Shown: one piece after another, positions 16,083-24,508 of the stretch
How the letters are laid out: every line of letters begins with the position of its first letter
Position numbering within the stretch: position 1 is the stretch's first letter
DNA from: Deltaproteobacteria bacterium
GTDB lineage: Bacteria; Bdellovibrionota; UBA1018
DNA length: 30,381 nt
NCBI GenBank assembly: GCA_013286765.1
Contig: JABDFB010000016.1
Location: forward strand, 1 to 30,381
Direction of reading: 5' to 3'
Position numbers and translations under genes: made by a program
Notes under the pieces: model-generated
The model's database searches: none
The model's input: only the letters and a program-made list of their open reading frames with translations
Told to the model about the DNA's origin: nothing

Positions 16083-17524
16083 AAAAGAGAAATATTATAG
16101 AGAAAATTTGGGACGCGCATTCCATCGTACAACACAAGGGCCATCCTGCGATTCTTGGAATCGATTTGATTCTCCTGCATGAAGTCACCTCACCTCAGGC
16201 GTTTCAGACGCTCGAACAAAAGGGTATAAAGGTCCTGAGACCAGAGGCCTGTCTGGCGACTCTGGATCACAGTATTCCTACTAGAGTTAATCGAAACGAA
16301 ATCTTTGATGCGTCGGCCAAGAATCAGGTCCAAAAACTCAGAGAATATACGAAAACAGCTGGAATAAGACTTTATGACTTCGATAGTGGCCACCAGGGTA
16401 TTGTACATGTGATCGCTCCGGAGCTAGGTGCAATTCGTCCGGGAATGACCGTAGTCTGCGGTGATTCACATACATCCACTCATGGTGCTTTCGGTGCTCT
16501 GGCTTTTGGGATTGGCACGACAGAACTGACTTGCGCTCTAGCAACGTCGGCCCTTCTTATGAGTCCGTCTAAAACAATGCGGGTAGCATTCAAAGGGAGT
16601 CTGAGGCCAGGCGTCTTTTCGAAGGATATCATTTTAGCTCTGATTGCACAGATCGGTACTCAGGGAGCGACAGGATATTTTATTGAGTATACGGGCGAGC
16701 CGATCAGCCGGATGTCGATGGAAGAGCGTATGACCATTTGTAATATGAGTATCGAATGCGGCGCCCGGGCCGGTCTGATCAATCCTGACGAAGTGACCTA
16801 TCGTTATTTAAAAGAAAGGATCGCGATTGGTTCGACTCCAGAAAAGTGGCCAGAAAATCGAAACGAAGAATGGGACGAACAAGTTGAGAGATGGAATCGT
16901 TTCAAGAGCGATCCCGGCTGTGTCTATGACAAAGAAATCTGCATTGATCTGGATGAACTAGAACCCATTGTCACGTGGGGCACAGACCCGGCGCAAAGTA
17001 TCGGGGTGAATCAAGTCATTCCAAATACAGATGGAATTCCGGAACCGGCCCGAACCAGCGCAAAGAAGGCTTTAAACTACACAAAACTAAGTGAAGACGC
17101 CACGATATCAGGAACTAGTATCCAATGGGCATTTATCGGATCTTGCACTAACGGCCGAATCGAAGACCTGAGAATTGCCGCGTCCGTAATTAAAAATCAA
17201 AAAGTACACCCAGGGGTCACTTTTTATATCGTTCCTGGATCCGAACAAGTTATGAAACAAGCTCGAGAAGAAGGATTGGTTCAGATTTTTGAAAATGCAG
17301 GAGCCATCTTTCGAATGCCTGGATGTTCAATGTGCCTAGGAATGAATGATGATCGTGTGCCTTCAGGGCAAAGGTGTATCAGCAGTACAAACCGTAACTT
17401 TGTTGGCAGACAGGGCCCGGGTAGTATTACTCATCTTGCTTCTCCAGCTACAGTGGCTGCAAGTGCGATCGCTGGTAAAATCACCTCCCCTATTCCCTAT
17501 TTTTCACAGTCGAGGTTTGTATGA
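16079..17524 (+). CDS. leuC: 3-isopropylmalate dehydratase large subunit
   Basis: Large subunit of isopropylmalate isomerase, an aconitase-family enzyme that works with LeuD. The 481 residues include VCGDSHTSTHGAFGALAFGIG and the [4Fe-4S] ligands Cys356 (GSCTNGR), Cys416 and Cys419 (PGCSMCLG), all intact. The start ATG overlaps the leuA stop as ATGA; an earlier in-frame start at 16031 would read through the end of leuA and add residues unlike the family. leuD follows with a second ATGA overlap, pointing to translational coupling. Confidence 0.97.
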   Translation: MKKRNIIEKIWDAHSIVQHKGHPAILGIDLILLHEVTSPQAFQTLEQKGIKVLRPEACLATLDHSIPTRVNRNEIFDASAKNQVQKLREYTKTAGIRLYDFDSGHQGIVHVIAPELGAIRPGMTVVCGDSHTSTHGAFGALAFGIGTTELTCALATSALLMSPSKTMRVAFKGSLRPGVFSKDIILALIAQIGTQGATGYFIEYTGEPISRMSMEERMTICNMSIECGARAGLINPDEVTYRYLKERIAIGSTPEKWPENRNEEWDEQVERWNRFKSDPGCVYDKEICIDLDELEPIVTWGTDPAQSIGVNQVIPNTDGIPEPARTSAKKALNYTKLSEDATISGTSIQWAFIGSCTNGRIEDLRIAASVIKNQKVHPGVTFYIVPGSEQVMKQAREEGLVQIFENAGAIFRMPGCSMCLGMNDDRVPSGQRCISSTNRNFVGRQGPGSITHLASPATVAASAIAGKITSPIPYFSQSRFV

Positions 17525-18096
17525 AAGAACTTATCAAAATTGTAAGCCAAGCGGTTCCTATCGAAATCGCCCATATCAATACGGATCTGATTATCCCTGC
17601 TAAACATTTAACGAGCACAGAAAAATCAGGATACGGGCCCTATTTATTTCAGCAACTCAGGGAAGAATCAAAAAACTTCCCATTGAATCTCGAGCAATTC
17701 CAGGGACGACGGATCCTCATAGCGCTTGAAAATTTCGGTTGTGGCTCCTCGCGGGAACATGCCGTTTGGGCCCTAGTACAGTATGGTTTTGCAGCGATTA
17801 TTGCGCCTTCCTATTCCGATATTTTCTTCAACAATTCGATTAAAAATAGACTCCCCGTCATTTCCTTGAATGCTGAAGCAGTTCAGGAACTCATCCAGGA
17901 GGCGAAATCGAATGAGGAATTTGAAATTAACCTGCAAGACAAAACAGTACGAACCAGTTCGGGTGTAGAAATGAAATTCGAGATGGATAGTTATACTCAG
18001 TACCGTCTGATTTATGGTGTCAACGATATTGACTACCTCTTGAAGCACTTGGATGAGATCAAAAGCCATTTTAGTGGAGGTAAAGCCAATGAATAA
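17521..18096 (+). CDS. leuD: 3-isopropylmalate dehydratase small subunit
   Basis: Small subunit of isopropylmalate isomerase (191 residues, normal length). Signature stretches are INTDLIIPAKHL near the N-terminus and ENFGCGSSREHAVWAL, the swivel-domain loop that contacts substrate. It starts inside the leuC stop (ATGA) and its last codons overlap the leuB start by 8 bp. Confidence 0.97.
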   Translation: MKELIKIVSQAVPIEIAHINTDLIIPAKHLTSTEKSGYGPYLFQQLREESKNFPLNLEQFQGRRILIALENFGCGSSREHAVWALVQYGFAAIIAPSYSDIFFNNSIKNRLPVISLNAEAVQELIQEAKSNEEFEINLQDKTVRTSSGVEMKFEMDSYTQYRLIYGVNDIDYLLKHLDEIKSHFSGGKANE

Positions 18097-19189
18097 GAGA
18101 ATAGCGGTTCTTCCCGGCGATGGAATTGGTCCAGAAGTGGTGGAACAGGCTGTAAGAGTACTCCAAGCAGTAGCTCAAAAATATGGGCATCATTTTGAGT
18201 TTTACCATTCGGAAATAGGTGGTGCTGCTTTTGAAAAGTACGGCAAGCATTTTCCAGATACAACGAAGGAACTCTGCAGTCAGGTCAACGCAATTCTACT
18301 CGGATCGGTGGGCGGACCAGTAGCAGAAAGTCACTTACTGAAGTGGCAGAACTGTGAACGCAACTCCTTACTTCAGCTGAGAAAGCAGTTCTCATTTAAC
18401 GCAAATATCAGGCCTCTTTTTTTGGATGAAAAATTAATTGAGCTCTGTCCGCTCAAAAGGGCTGCCCAATATGGCAGTTTGGATCTGGTCGTTATTCGAG
18501 AGCTAATTGGCGATATCTACTTCGGAAAACATGAGCGCTCCATTTCGGACGGCATTCGCTCCGCCATAGATGTTGCGAGTTATGATGAAAAGCAGATTTA
18601 TTCTGTTGCAAAGGTTGCTTTCGAACTTGCAAAAGCGAGACGAGGCAAAGTCACGTCGGTGGATAAAGCCAATGTCTTGGAAACTTCCCGACTCTGGCGA
18701 GAAGTGGTGAATGAAGTGGCACTGTCATACCCAGAAATTAAACTGGAGCACATCTTAGTTGATAACTGTGCTATGAAAATGGTCCAAAATCCGTGGGATT
18801 TTGATGTTCTTCTTACACCTAATTTATTTGGCGATATTCTGTCCGATCTAGGTGCATCGTTGATCGGAAGCCTGGGGCTGTTGCCGTCAGCGAGCATTAA
18901 CACGGGAAGCGGTTTCGGGTTGTATGAACCTGCGGGAGGTTCCGCACCTGATATTGCGGGGAAGAATCAGGCAAATCCTATTGCACAGATTCTATCTGCG
19001 GCCATGTTATTACGGCATTCTTTCAAGATGTTCGAAGAAGCCTCAGCAATTGAAAAAGCTGTCGGATCAGTGCTCAAAAATGGCTTTAGAACACGTGATC
19101 TATGGTTTGGATCTGGAGCAAGATCGGAAGAGCTGCTATCAACTGTTGAGATGACGGACGCAATTATACGATTTCTTGGGGACTTGTGA
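18089..19189 (+). CDS. leuB: 3-isopropylmalate dehydrogenase
   Basis: NAD-dependent oxidative decarboxylase, the third step of leucine synthesis. The 366-residue protein shows LPGDGIGPEVVEQ, VIRELIGDIYFG, DKANVLETSRLW, LTPNLFGDILSDLGASL and YEPAGGSAPDIAGKNQANP, all in family order. GGAGG (18076-18080) lies 8 bp before the ATG at 18089, which decides the start. It closes the leuA-C-D-B operon. A 138-bp diverged copy of codons near its start (18177-18314) is stranded between the two Fic genes. Confidence 0.97.
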   Translation: MNKRIAVLPGDGIGPEVVEQAVRVLQAVAQKYGHHFEFYHSEIGGAAFEKYGKHFPDTTKELCSQVNAILLGSVGGPVAESHLLKWQNCERNSLLQLRKQFSFNANIRPLFLDEKLIELCPLKRAAQYGSLDLVVIRELIGDIYFGKHERSISDGIRSAIDVASYDEKQIYSVAKVAFELAKARRGKVTSVDKANVLETSRLWREVVNEVALSYPEIKLEHILVDNCAMKMVQNPWDFDVLLTPNLFGDILSDLGASLIGSLGLLPSASINTGSGFGLYEPAGGSAPDIAGKNQANPIAQILSAAMLLRHSFKMFEEASAIEKAVGSVLKNGFRTRDLWFGSGARSEELLSTVEMTDAIIRFLGDL

Positions 19190-19268
19190 GTCTAGCAATT
19201 AATTCAGACTTTGCGAGAGCAAACTTCCAAATTCTTCACGTTGTCCTTGAAGGTACACGATTGAGTTT

Positions 19269-19889
19269 TTATATCCAGTGCCAGACATCCATTCCTAGTT
19301 TTCCAGCTAAGGCTAGAAGAATAATTCCAGACAGGAGAGAAATGACACGCATCACCCGCGCGTTATTTAAATAACGTCCCAACGCAGCTGCACAAATGGA
19401 GAGCCCGAAAAACCAGATGAGAGAGAACAAGGATGCGCCAGCGCCGAAAAGGGATCTTTCAAATAAACTAGAAAATTTCGCGGAATATCCTCCGATCAAG
19501 ATAACCGTATCGAGATAGACATGAGGATTCAGTAAGCTAAAGGCCATTGTTTGAAGAACAATTACTCCGATTGGAACTAGTAAAAGATTTTCCTTTTTTT
19601 CAGGGGATTGAAACTCTGGCTTCTCCCTGAGTTTCAGCATTCCGTAGTATGCGAGGAATCCCACACCTAATACACCAAAACTAATTTTAAGCCACGGATA
19701 TTGAACGAATAAGCTTGCCGCGCCCAACACGCCCAGAGATATCAGAAGAATATCGCAGAGGGAGCAAAGTGTCGCAACGAGTATATGCCGTCGCTTTTGT
19801 AAACCGGATTCTAATACGAAAATATTCTGGGCGCCTAGTGCCAGAATCAAACTTGCCTGAAGGAAAAACCCTTCGAAAAACTGTTCCAT
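19269..19889 (-). CDS. LysE/ArgO-family amino-acid exporter
   Basis: A polytopic inner-membrane exporter of 206 residues, the usual LysE-family length. Family marks are GAQNIFVLESGL in the first helix region and LNPHVYLDTVILIGGY in the middle, with about six hydrophobic segments. ArgO and LysE export arginine and lysine; the substrate here is not fixed by sequence. The ATG at 19889 is preferred over an in-frame TTG two codons earlier, though neither has a strong Shine-Dalgarno. It converges on leuB and is divergent from the ACT-domain gene, an arrangement that hints at a shared amino-acid signal but does not prove it. Confidence 0.9.
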   Translation of the reverse strand: MEQFFEGFFLQASLILALGAQNIFVLESGLQKRRHILVATLCSLCDILLISLGVLGAASLFVQYPWLKISFGVLGVGFLAYYGMLKLREKPEFQSPEKKENLLLVPIGVIVLQTMAFSLLNPHVYLDTVILIGGYSAKFSSLFERSLFGAGASLFSLIWFFGLSICAAALGRYLNNARVMRVISLLSGIILLALAGKLGMDVWHWI

Positions 19890-19958
19890 TTGCAATGAAT
19901 AGAATGAACTCTATTTTTTGTCACGCGTTATGTTGCGTCGTATTGATATTCTTCTATT

Positions 19959-19987
19959 TTGCTTTACATTTATACAATGGATAAAAT
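19959..19987 (+). promoter_or_regulatory. Promoter of the ACT-domain gene
   Basis: TTGCTT (19959-19964) and TAAAAT (19982-19987) are exactly 17 bp apart. Transcription would start near 19994, leaving a 5' UTR of about 70 nt that contains the stem-loop at 20002-20031. Confidence 0.5.
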
Positions 19988-20001
19988 AAAAGACTGTAAT
20001 A

Positions 20002-20031
20002 AAGGGGGCGCATAGCCGTTGCGAGACCCTT
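20002..20031 (+). promoter_or_regulatory. Stem-loop in the 5' UTR of the ACT-domain gene
   Basis: AAGGG pairs with CCCTT and, inside, CGCA pairs with TGCG, with a small internal loop and a TAGCCGT apical loop. It is not followed by a T-run. It lies 33 bp before the ATG and might affect translation or RNA stability. No known riboswitch class is recognised. Confidence 0.35.
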
Positions 20032-20063
20032 AATCAGTAAATAGCATCAAGGGAAATTCTACT

Positions 20064-20456
20064 ATGATACTTGAGAAATGTCCGTTTACTTTGGCGATTT
20101 GTCGATTTGGGGCAAATGAGCCCATTGAGCCTTGGGCTCTGAAGGGCTCATTCTTTTCCATTACCAGAACTGAAGAAGAGCTTTCCATCATCTGTGAGCA
20201 GAACCGTGTTCCACAAACAGCTTTAGTTACTAAAAACTGGAAAGCTCTTAGGATCCGGGGACCTCTTGATTTTGGTCTCGTAGGAGTTCTTAATCGGTTA
20301 CTGACCCCACTTTCTCATCATGGAATTAGTATCATCAGTATTTCTACATACGATACGGATTATGTTCTAATTCAAGAGAGCTGCTTTACAAAAGCGATCC
20401 AAGTTCTGACACAGAATGGATATTCCGTTAATGAATGCTCTCCGGGGCCTTCTTAA
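20064..20456 (+). CDS. ACT-domain protein (CASTOR-like)
   Basis: A 130-residue cytoplasmic protein that reads as two small ACT-like units: a first half around ALKGSFFSITRTEEELSIICE and a second half GPLDFGLVGVLNRLLTPLSHHGISIISISTYDTDYVLI. The second half is the clear one, typical of stand-alone ACT proteins that bind amino acids. A regulatory or sensing role is inferred from the family only. AAGGGA lies about 9 bp before the ATG. Neighbours are a LysE/ArgO exporter and an amino-acid ABC importer, which suits amino-acid sensing. Its 3' end overlaps the convergent ABC ATPase gene by 29 bp. Confidence 0.85.
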   Translation: MILEKCPFTLAICRFGANEPIEPWALKGSFFSITRTEEELSIICEQNRVPQTALVTKNWKALRIRGPLDFGLVGVLNRLLTPLSHHGISIISISTYDTDYVLIQESCFTKAIQVLTQNGYSVNECSPGPS

Positions 20457-21162
20457 GGGCCAAAAATCGTTGCACTCTCGGAATCTGATCTTCGCGGAAA
20501 AAAGCTTCTGGAGTACAATCCAGGAGAATAGAGCCGTTGTCGAGAAAAAGGACTCGATCCGCGACCTCTTTTACAAAGTCCATTTCGTGGGTCACAATGA
20601 GCATAGTAATTCCCGTATGCGAAAGGTCCTTGATCGTTCGTAAAACCTCTTGAACGCGTTCAGGATCAAGAGCGGAAGTAGGCTCGTCAAAAAGTATCAC
20701 TTCGGGGTCTAGCATCAGTGTTCGCGCAATGGCTATTCTTTGCTTTTCTCCACCTGACAGAGTCCGTGGATAGGCATGCATTCTATTTTCTAAGCCAACC
20801 TTCTTGAGCAAAGTCTTGGCTTTATCAATAGCTTCTGTACGAGGCAAGTTTTTGACTTTGACCGGGGCATAAATCAGATTTTCCAAAACAGTCATAAGAG
20901 GAAAGAGATTAAAATTCTGAAATACCATCCCGACTTTCGCACGAACGAGATGGATTTGAGATTTTCGAACGAGCTCACCATCTAGGTAGATCTTGCCAGT
21001 TTCGTAGTCTTCCAGACCGTTCAAACATCTTAACAAAGTCGATTTTCCGCTTCCGGACGCACCTAGAATGGCTGTAACTTTCCCCTTCTGAAAATTTACA
21101 TCAATACCGCTTAGTACTTGATGATCGAGAAACTTCTTTCTTAGCTGACTAATTTGTAGCAT
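20428..21162 (-). CDS. Polar amino-acid ABC transporter ATP-binding protein (GlnQ-like)
   Basis: ATPase of an importer of the polar amino-acid (PAAT) family. The 244-residue protein has Walker A GASGSGKS (34-41), the Q-loop VFQNFNLFP, signature LSGGEKQRIAIA, Walker B VILFDEPTSALDP and the switch His in VTHEMDFV. It ends at the normal length. GGAG 8 bp upstream decides for the ATG at 21162 over an in-frame TTG two codons earlier. The start lies inside the end of the permease gene (14-bp overlap), so the two are coupled. Last gene of the four-gene minus-strand operon. Confidence 0.95.
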   Translation of the reverse strand: MLQISQLRKKFLDHQVLSGIDVNFQKGKVTAILGASGSGKSTLLRCLNGLEDYETGKIYLDGELVRKSQIHLVRAKVGMVFQNFNLFPLMTVLENLIYAPVKVKNLPRTEAIDKAKTLLKKVGLENRMHAYPRTLSGGEKQRIAIARTLMLDPEVILFDEPTSALDPERVQEVLRTIKDLSHTGITMLIVTHEMDFVKEVADRVLFLDNGSILLDCTPEAFFREDQIPRVQRFLALKKAPESIH

Positions 21163-21808
21163 AGCCAAGTCTCCTTTCTAAGACTCTGACGCAAGCGGAC
21201 AGGAGCAAAACAATCCCGTAGTAACAAAGCGCAGCCATCATTAACGGTTCAAAGTAGGTATAGGTTTCGGCGGCAATAAGCTGCGCTCTCCGAATAATGT
21301 CTCCCTCGCCTAGCGTTGAAATCAAGGCCGTTTCCTTTAGTAGATTGATCACCTCATTCACTAGAGCCGGCAGGGTATTGCGGAAAGCCTGCGGTAAAAT
21401 AATGTCTTTCATCATTAAAAATCTAGGAATATTCAGTGCATTTGAGGCTTCGAACTGACCGACATCTATCGCCTGAATACCTGCGCGAAGAACCTCTGCG
21501 ACATAAGCTGCAGAATTCAGAGAAAATGCGATGACGCCAGCCAAGAGAGGAGATATTTTATAAGCCGTCAGGCTCGGAATCCCAAAGTAAACAATACTGA
21601 GCTGAAGCAGCATGGGAGTCCCTCGAAAGATCGACGTATAGATCCGAGCGAAAGTCCGTACACCGGGACGAGAGCCGACATTCATAAGTGCGATCAATAA
21701 ACCAATGAGAAAGCCACCTATCGCCGAGAGCACCGTGTATTCTAAGGTAACGGTCACGCCCTTTAAAACAAACTCAAAGACTGAAATGAGATGCGTAATA
21801 GTTTCCAT
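21149..21808 (-). CDS. Polar amino-acid ABC transporter permease (GlnP-like)
   Basis: Membrane subunit of the importer, about 219 residues. It has the HisMQ-type N-terminal segment (VLKGVTVTLEYTVLSAIGGFLIG), IFRGTPMLLQL, and the EAA-like loop ASNALNIPRFLMMKDIILPQAFRNTLPALVNE that docks on the ATPase. Five helices are visible. An in-frame GTG at 21820 is possible, but the ATG at 21808 has a slightly better upstream GGA. It probably works as a homodimer since only one permease gene is present. Substrate: a polar or charged amino acid by family. Confidence 0.93.
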   Translation of the reverse strand: METITHLISVFEFVLKGVTVTLEYTVLSAIGGFLIGLLIALMNVGSRPGVRTFARIYTSIFRGTPMLLQLSIVYFGIPSLTAYKISPLLAGVIAFSLNSAAYVAEVLRAGIQAIDVGQFEASNALNIPRFLMMKDIILPQAFRNTLPALVNEVINLLKETALISTLGEGDIIRRAQLIAAETYTYFEPLMMAALCYYGIVLLLSACVRVLERRLGYATN

Positions 21809-21830
21809 TTTAAGTTCCACACTGTGGTTT

Positions 21831-23000
21831 CTAGTGAATCCACTTTGAATATATTTTATCCAAGGCGCCCCGCCGTTTAAGTTTATTAATCGCTCCGTTA
21901 AAGGCTTCTGTTTCCAAACTTCCTTTTTTCAAAGCGATGGCATAGCCGTCATTAGAAGTGCCCAAAGGAATTTTCTTCATCATCGGGTTAGCCTTTACAA
22001 ACTCAATGGCCTGAATTTCCTCAGACACAATTCCATCCAAACGATCTACTTTCAATTCCTGAACTAGTGTCGGAAATCGTCCGAGAGACTGCAACGTCAC
22101 ACTAGGATAGGTCTTGAGCAGGTTTTCCTTTGCAAATTTTTCAAGTGTCGTACCGAGTTGAACACCCAAGTTTTTGCCTGAAATCTGATTTACAGATTGG
22201 ATAGGACTTTCCTGTTTGGTGATCAGAGCATAAGCACTTCGAAAATAGATGTCGCTAAAATCAATATTCTTTTTTCTTTCCTCAGTGACAGTGACCCCTA
22301 TCCCAACATCGATTCGTCCACTCTGGACGGCCGGAATAATTGCAGAGAAGTCCATATCCTGAAATTTCACTACATACCCGAGCTCGTCAGCAATTGCTTT
22401 GGCGACGTCAATATCGTAACCCACCGTCTCTTCTCTCTGTTTAAATTCAAAAGGAGGAAAATCTGCGGATACTCCGACAACAAGTACTTTTTCAATAATC
22501 AAGGCATTCGAGGAATCTGCCGAATTCGCATAGTTCAAGTGATTAGGTGTGCATCCTGCAGGAGCCAAGAGCCAAAGACCAATTAGAGTAATCACAAATC
22601 CTGTGCTTTTTCTTACGGTGAGTTCTTCCGAAAAGAAGAAAATTCCGATCGGACAGAGCATCAGAGCTGCCGCTGCATTTGCAAATAGACCTGCTACACT
22701 GACCTGCCATCCTGCGCGATAAGCCAGAAGAAAGCCTATTTCTAGTCCTACTGCTGCCAAACCAAGCATATAGCTCGCCCAATTTACCGATTTCATATGA
22801 TCTAGCAAAGAGGTCCCTTCACTGATTTGAGAGAAAGGGGCACAAATCGGAATCAGGGCAAGCGATGCCACTATTGCTATTAAATAGGTAATCACCAGAG
22901 AAACCATCGGATTTACTGAAGATGAAATATTCTTCTGCGAAAGATGGTATGCCATATTCGCACCGATGGTCAGAACCATAGATATTATATAAAGATTCAT
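21831..23000 (-). CDS. Fusion of an EamA-type membrane domain with an ABC amino-acid solute-binding domain
   Basis: A 389-residue protein with two parts in one continuous frame. Residues 1-147 have five hydrophobic segments and look like one EamA/DMT unit (ends FFSEELTVRKSTGFVITLIGLWLLA). From about 170 a type-3 solute-binding domain follows: VVGVSADFPPFEF, GYDIDVAKAIADELG, FSAIIPAVQSGRIDVGIGVT, FSDIYF, and the C-terminal GYAIALKKGS. With an odd number of helices and an inside N-terminus the binding domain would face the periplasm, where it must meet the permease. The last helix ending in LLAPAGC150 also resembles a lipoprotein signal, suggesting how two genes merged. AAGGGA lies 9 bp before the ATG at 23000. 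The permease and ATPase genes follow. Confidence 0.88.
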   Translation of the reverse strand: MNLYIISMVLTIGANMAYHLSQKNISSSVNPMVSLVITYLIAIVASLALIPICAPFSQISEGTSLLDHMKSVNWASYMLGLAAVGLEIGFLLAYRAGWQVSVAGLFANAAAALMLCPIGIFFFSEELTVRKSTGFVITLIGLWLLAPAGCTPNHLNYANSADSSNALIIEKVLVVGVSADFPPFEFKQREETVGYDIDVAKAIADELGYVVKFQDMDFSAIIPAVQSGRIDVGIGVTVTEERKKNIDFSDIYFRSAYALITKQESPIQSVNQISGKNLGVQLGTTLEKFAKENLLKTYPSVTLQSLGRFPTLVQELKVDRLDGIVSEEIQAIEFVKANPMMKKIPLGTSNDGYAIALKKGSLETEAFNGAINKLKRRGALDKIYSKWIH

Positions 23001-23027
23001 TTTATGCCGTCCCTTCGTTCCTAACAA

Positions 23028-24230
23028 TCAGTTCAGTGTCGAGAAGAGCCCCTTACACGGATCGATGACTAGGCCTTGAAAAATATTTCGAGTGCCTCGC
23101 GAAACTTTCACTGAACCGTATAAACTCCAGAGTCCTTCTGGATAAGTAAGGCAGTTCTCATCCTGAGTAAGTCGAATTGCATCAAACCGATGTAATTCCG
23201 TAGCCGCCAAGAGTCGTTGATAAGTGGGAATAGTAAATTCCAACTTGCGATTTTTTCCAACTTTTAGATATCCCGCTTCCATCAGGCGATCGAAAGTCAG
23301 TAAGCTTGCGCTTACATCGGTGTCACGCTCCAAGCCTCCTAATCGCTGAGAATCAACACCAAATCGCAACATTAAATTTGAGGCAACGACCTTTCCTGCA
23401 TCTGAAGTATTGAGCGTTCGTGACAAAAGCTCAAATTCAACACCATCGGATCTCCACTCCTCAACTGCCCGATACCATGGAGTGGTTAGCCAATTTCCAC
23501 CTAGTTTCATTTTCAAGCCTAGACCGGTGGTGTGTCCGATCTCATGATAAAGAAACTCTCGGTGTTGCAACGCAAACCAAGGTTCCGACGACTCATAAGC
23601 GTCGATGAGGAGCGCTGCAGATGCTTCTTCAAAAATGGTTTGAATACACTTTCTCGCTGATTTTTCAAAGCGTCTTCTCTGCTCTCTCATATCATTTAGT
23701 GCAGGACCCTCTTCGCTCTTTGGAAAAACCCATCCATCAGGAACCAGAAACGCTTCACCACTCTCACTACCTGCTAAGCCACAGCTCGCCATTATTTCAA
23801 CTGGAATAAGAGTATTCAACCTTTCACTCGGTTTTTCAAAAATCTCATCGGCCAAGGCTCGGAGGTGGTCAATATTACTTCGAGTTAGTACTCTACCAAT
23901 GATGAGTGTGGGAAGCGCGGTGCGAACCCCTTTTCGAAGTGCCGAATACGGCGCGGCCATAATAAAATTGCCGGATTCATGAAAAAACCGTTCATACCTG
24001 AAAGCCTCTCCGACTTTATCCCAATTCCGATTCTCCAGTGCTTGTATATTCATTCTCAAAAAGTCTCTTGAGAAATGAGTCCCTCCCCAGGCCTCTTCGG
24101 CGCTTTTCATAATAGACAGATATTCTTTATAGAAGAGATCGCCAAGACTCTCGGTTATTTCGGAGTTTGTTTTCCAAAGCTCCATTAAACGAGAATGTTG
24201 CTGCGATACCCAGCTTTCAAAATTACTCAT
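23028..24230 (-). CDS. Putative zinc metallopeptidase (HExxH) of unknown family
   Basis: A 400-residue protein without signal peptide or clear membrane helices, so probably cytoplasmic. HEIGH (229-233) in LQHREFLYHEIGHTTG is a canonical zinc-binding HExxH. EEWRSD (257-262), 24 residues later, offers a Glu as third ligand, the gluzincin pattern. The rest is helical; I do not recognise a named family. AGAGGA about 5 bp before the ATG supports the start. It is the first gene of the operon with the EamA-SBP fusion (27-bp gap), permease and ATPase, so peptide breakdown linked to amino-acid uptake is a reasonable inference. A non-peptidase hydrolase cannot be excluded. Confidence 0.8.
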   Translation of the reverse strand: MSNFESWVSQQHSRLMELWKTNSEITESLGDLFYKEYLSIMKSAEEAWGGTHFSRDFLRMNIQALENRNWDKVGEAFRYERFFHESGNFIMAAPYSALRKGVRTALPTLIIGRVLTRSNIDHLRALADEIFEKPSERLNTLIPVEIMASCGLAGSESGEAFLVPDGWVFPKSEEGPALNDMREQRRRFEKSARKCIQTIFEEASAALLIDAYESSEPWFALQHREFLYHEIGHTTGLGLKMKLGGNWLTTPWYRAVEEWRSDGVEFELLSRTLNTSDAGKVVASNLMLRFGVDSQRLGGLERDTDVSASLLTFDRLMEAGYLKVGKNRKLEFTIPTYQRLLAATELHRFDAIRLTQDENCLTYPEGLWSLYGSVKVSRGTRNIFQGLVIDPCKGLFSTLN

Positions 24231-24389
24231 AAAATCCTCTCATTGTAGGCTGATGTGTACTCCGACCGAGAATAGCAATTGGAATGCCAAGGCGCGCAAA
24301 ATTTTAAAATCCACTAACTAGCGGGAATTGCAGAGGGAAAAAATATATCTCTTTAACTTACAAAGTTCGTTTATTCTTCTGAAAGAAAT

Positions 24390-24441
24390 CTAGGCCAAGC
24401 GTTGGTCTAGAATTTTTCGACTGGCCTAGTGGTCTGACCAC
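24390..24441. promoter_or_regulatory. Cluster of inverted repeats upstream of the GT22-like gene
   Basis: CTAGGCCA (24390-24397) and TGGCCTAG (24422-24429) form a perfect 8-bp inverted repeat 24 bp apart. The second arm runs straight into GTGGTC-T-GACCAC (24429-24441), a perfect 6+1+6 palindrome. CCAC (24438-24441) can alternatively pair with a GTGG at 24449-24452. The 278-bp gap 24231-24508 shows no gene. Function unknown; operator or leader structure possible. Confidence 0.35.
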
Positions 24442-24508
24442 GATTTTTGTGGAATCGTTGGGCGTTCTTGGTAGAGTTGATCAACCTAAGTCTCAATTGG
24501 CTATTGTC

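Noticed and set aside
19190..19230. Possible terminator after leuB (AGTCT...AGACT with TTT)
   Set aside because: Only a 5-bp stem with a 12-nt loop and a short T-run.
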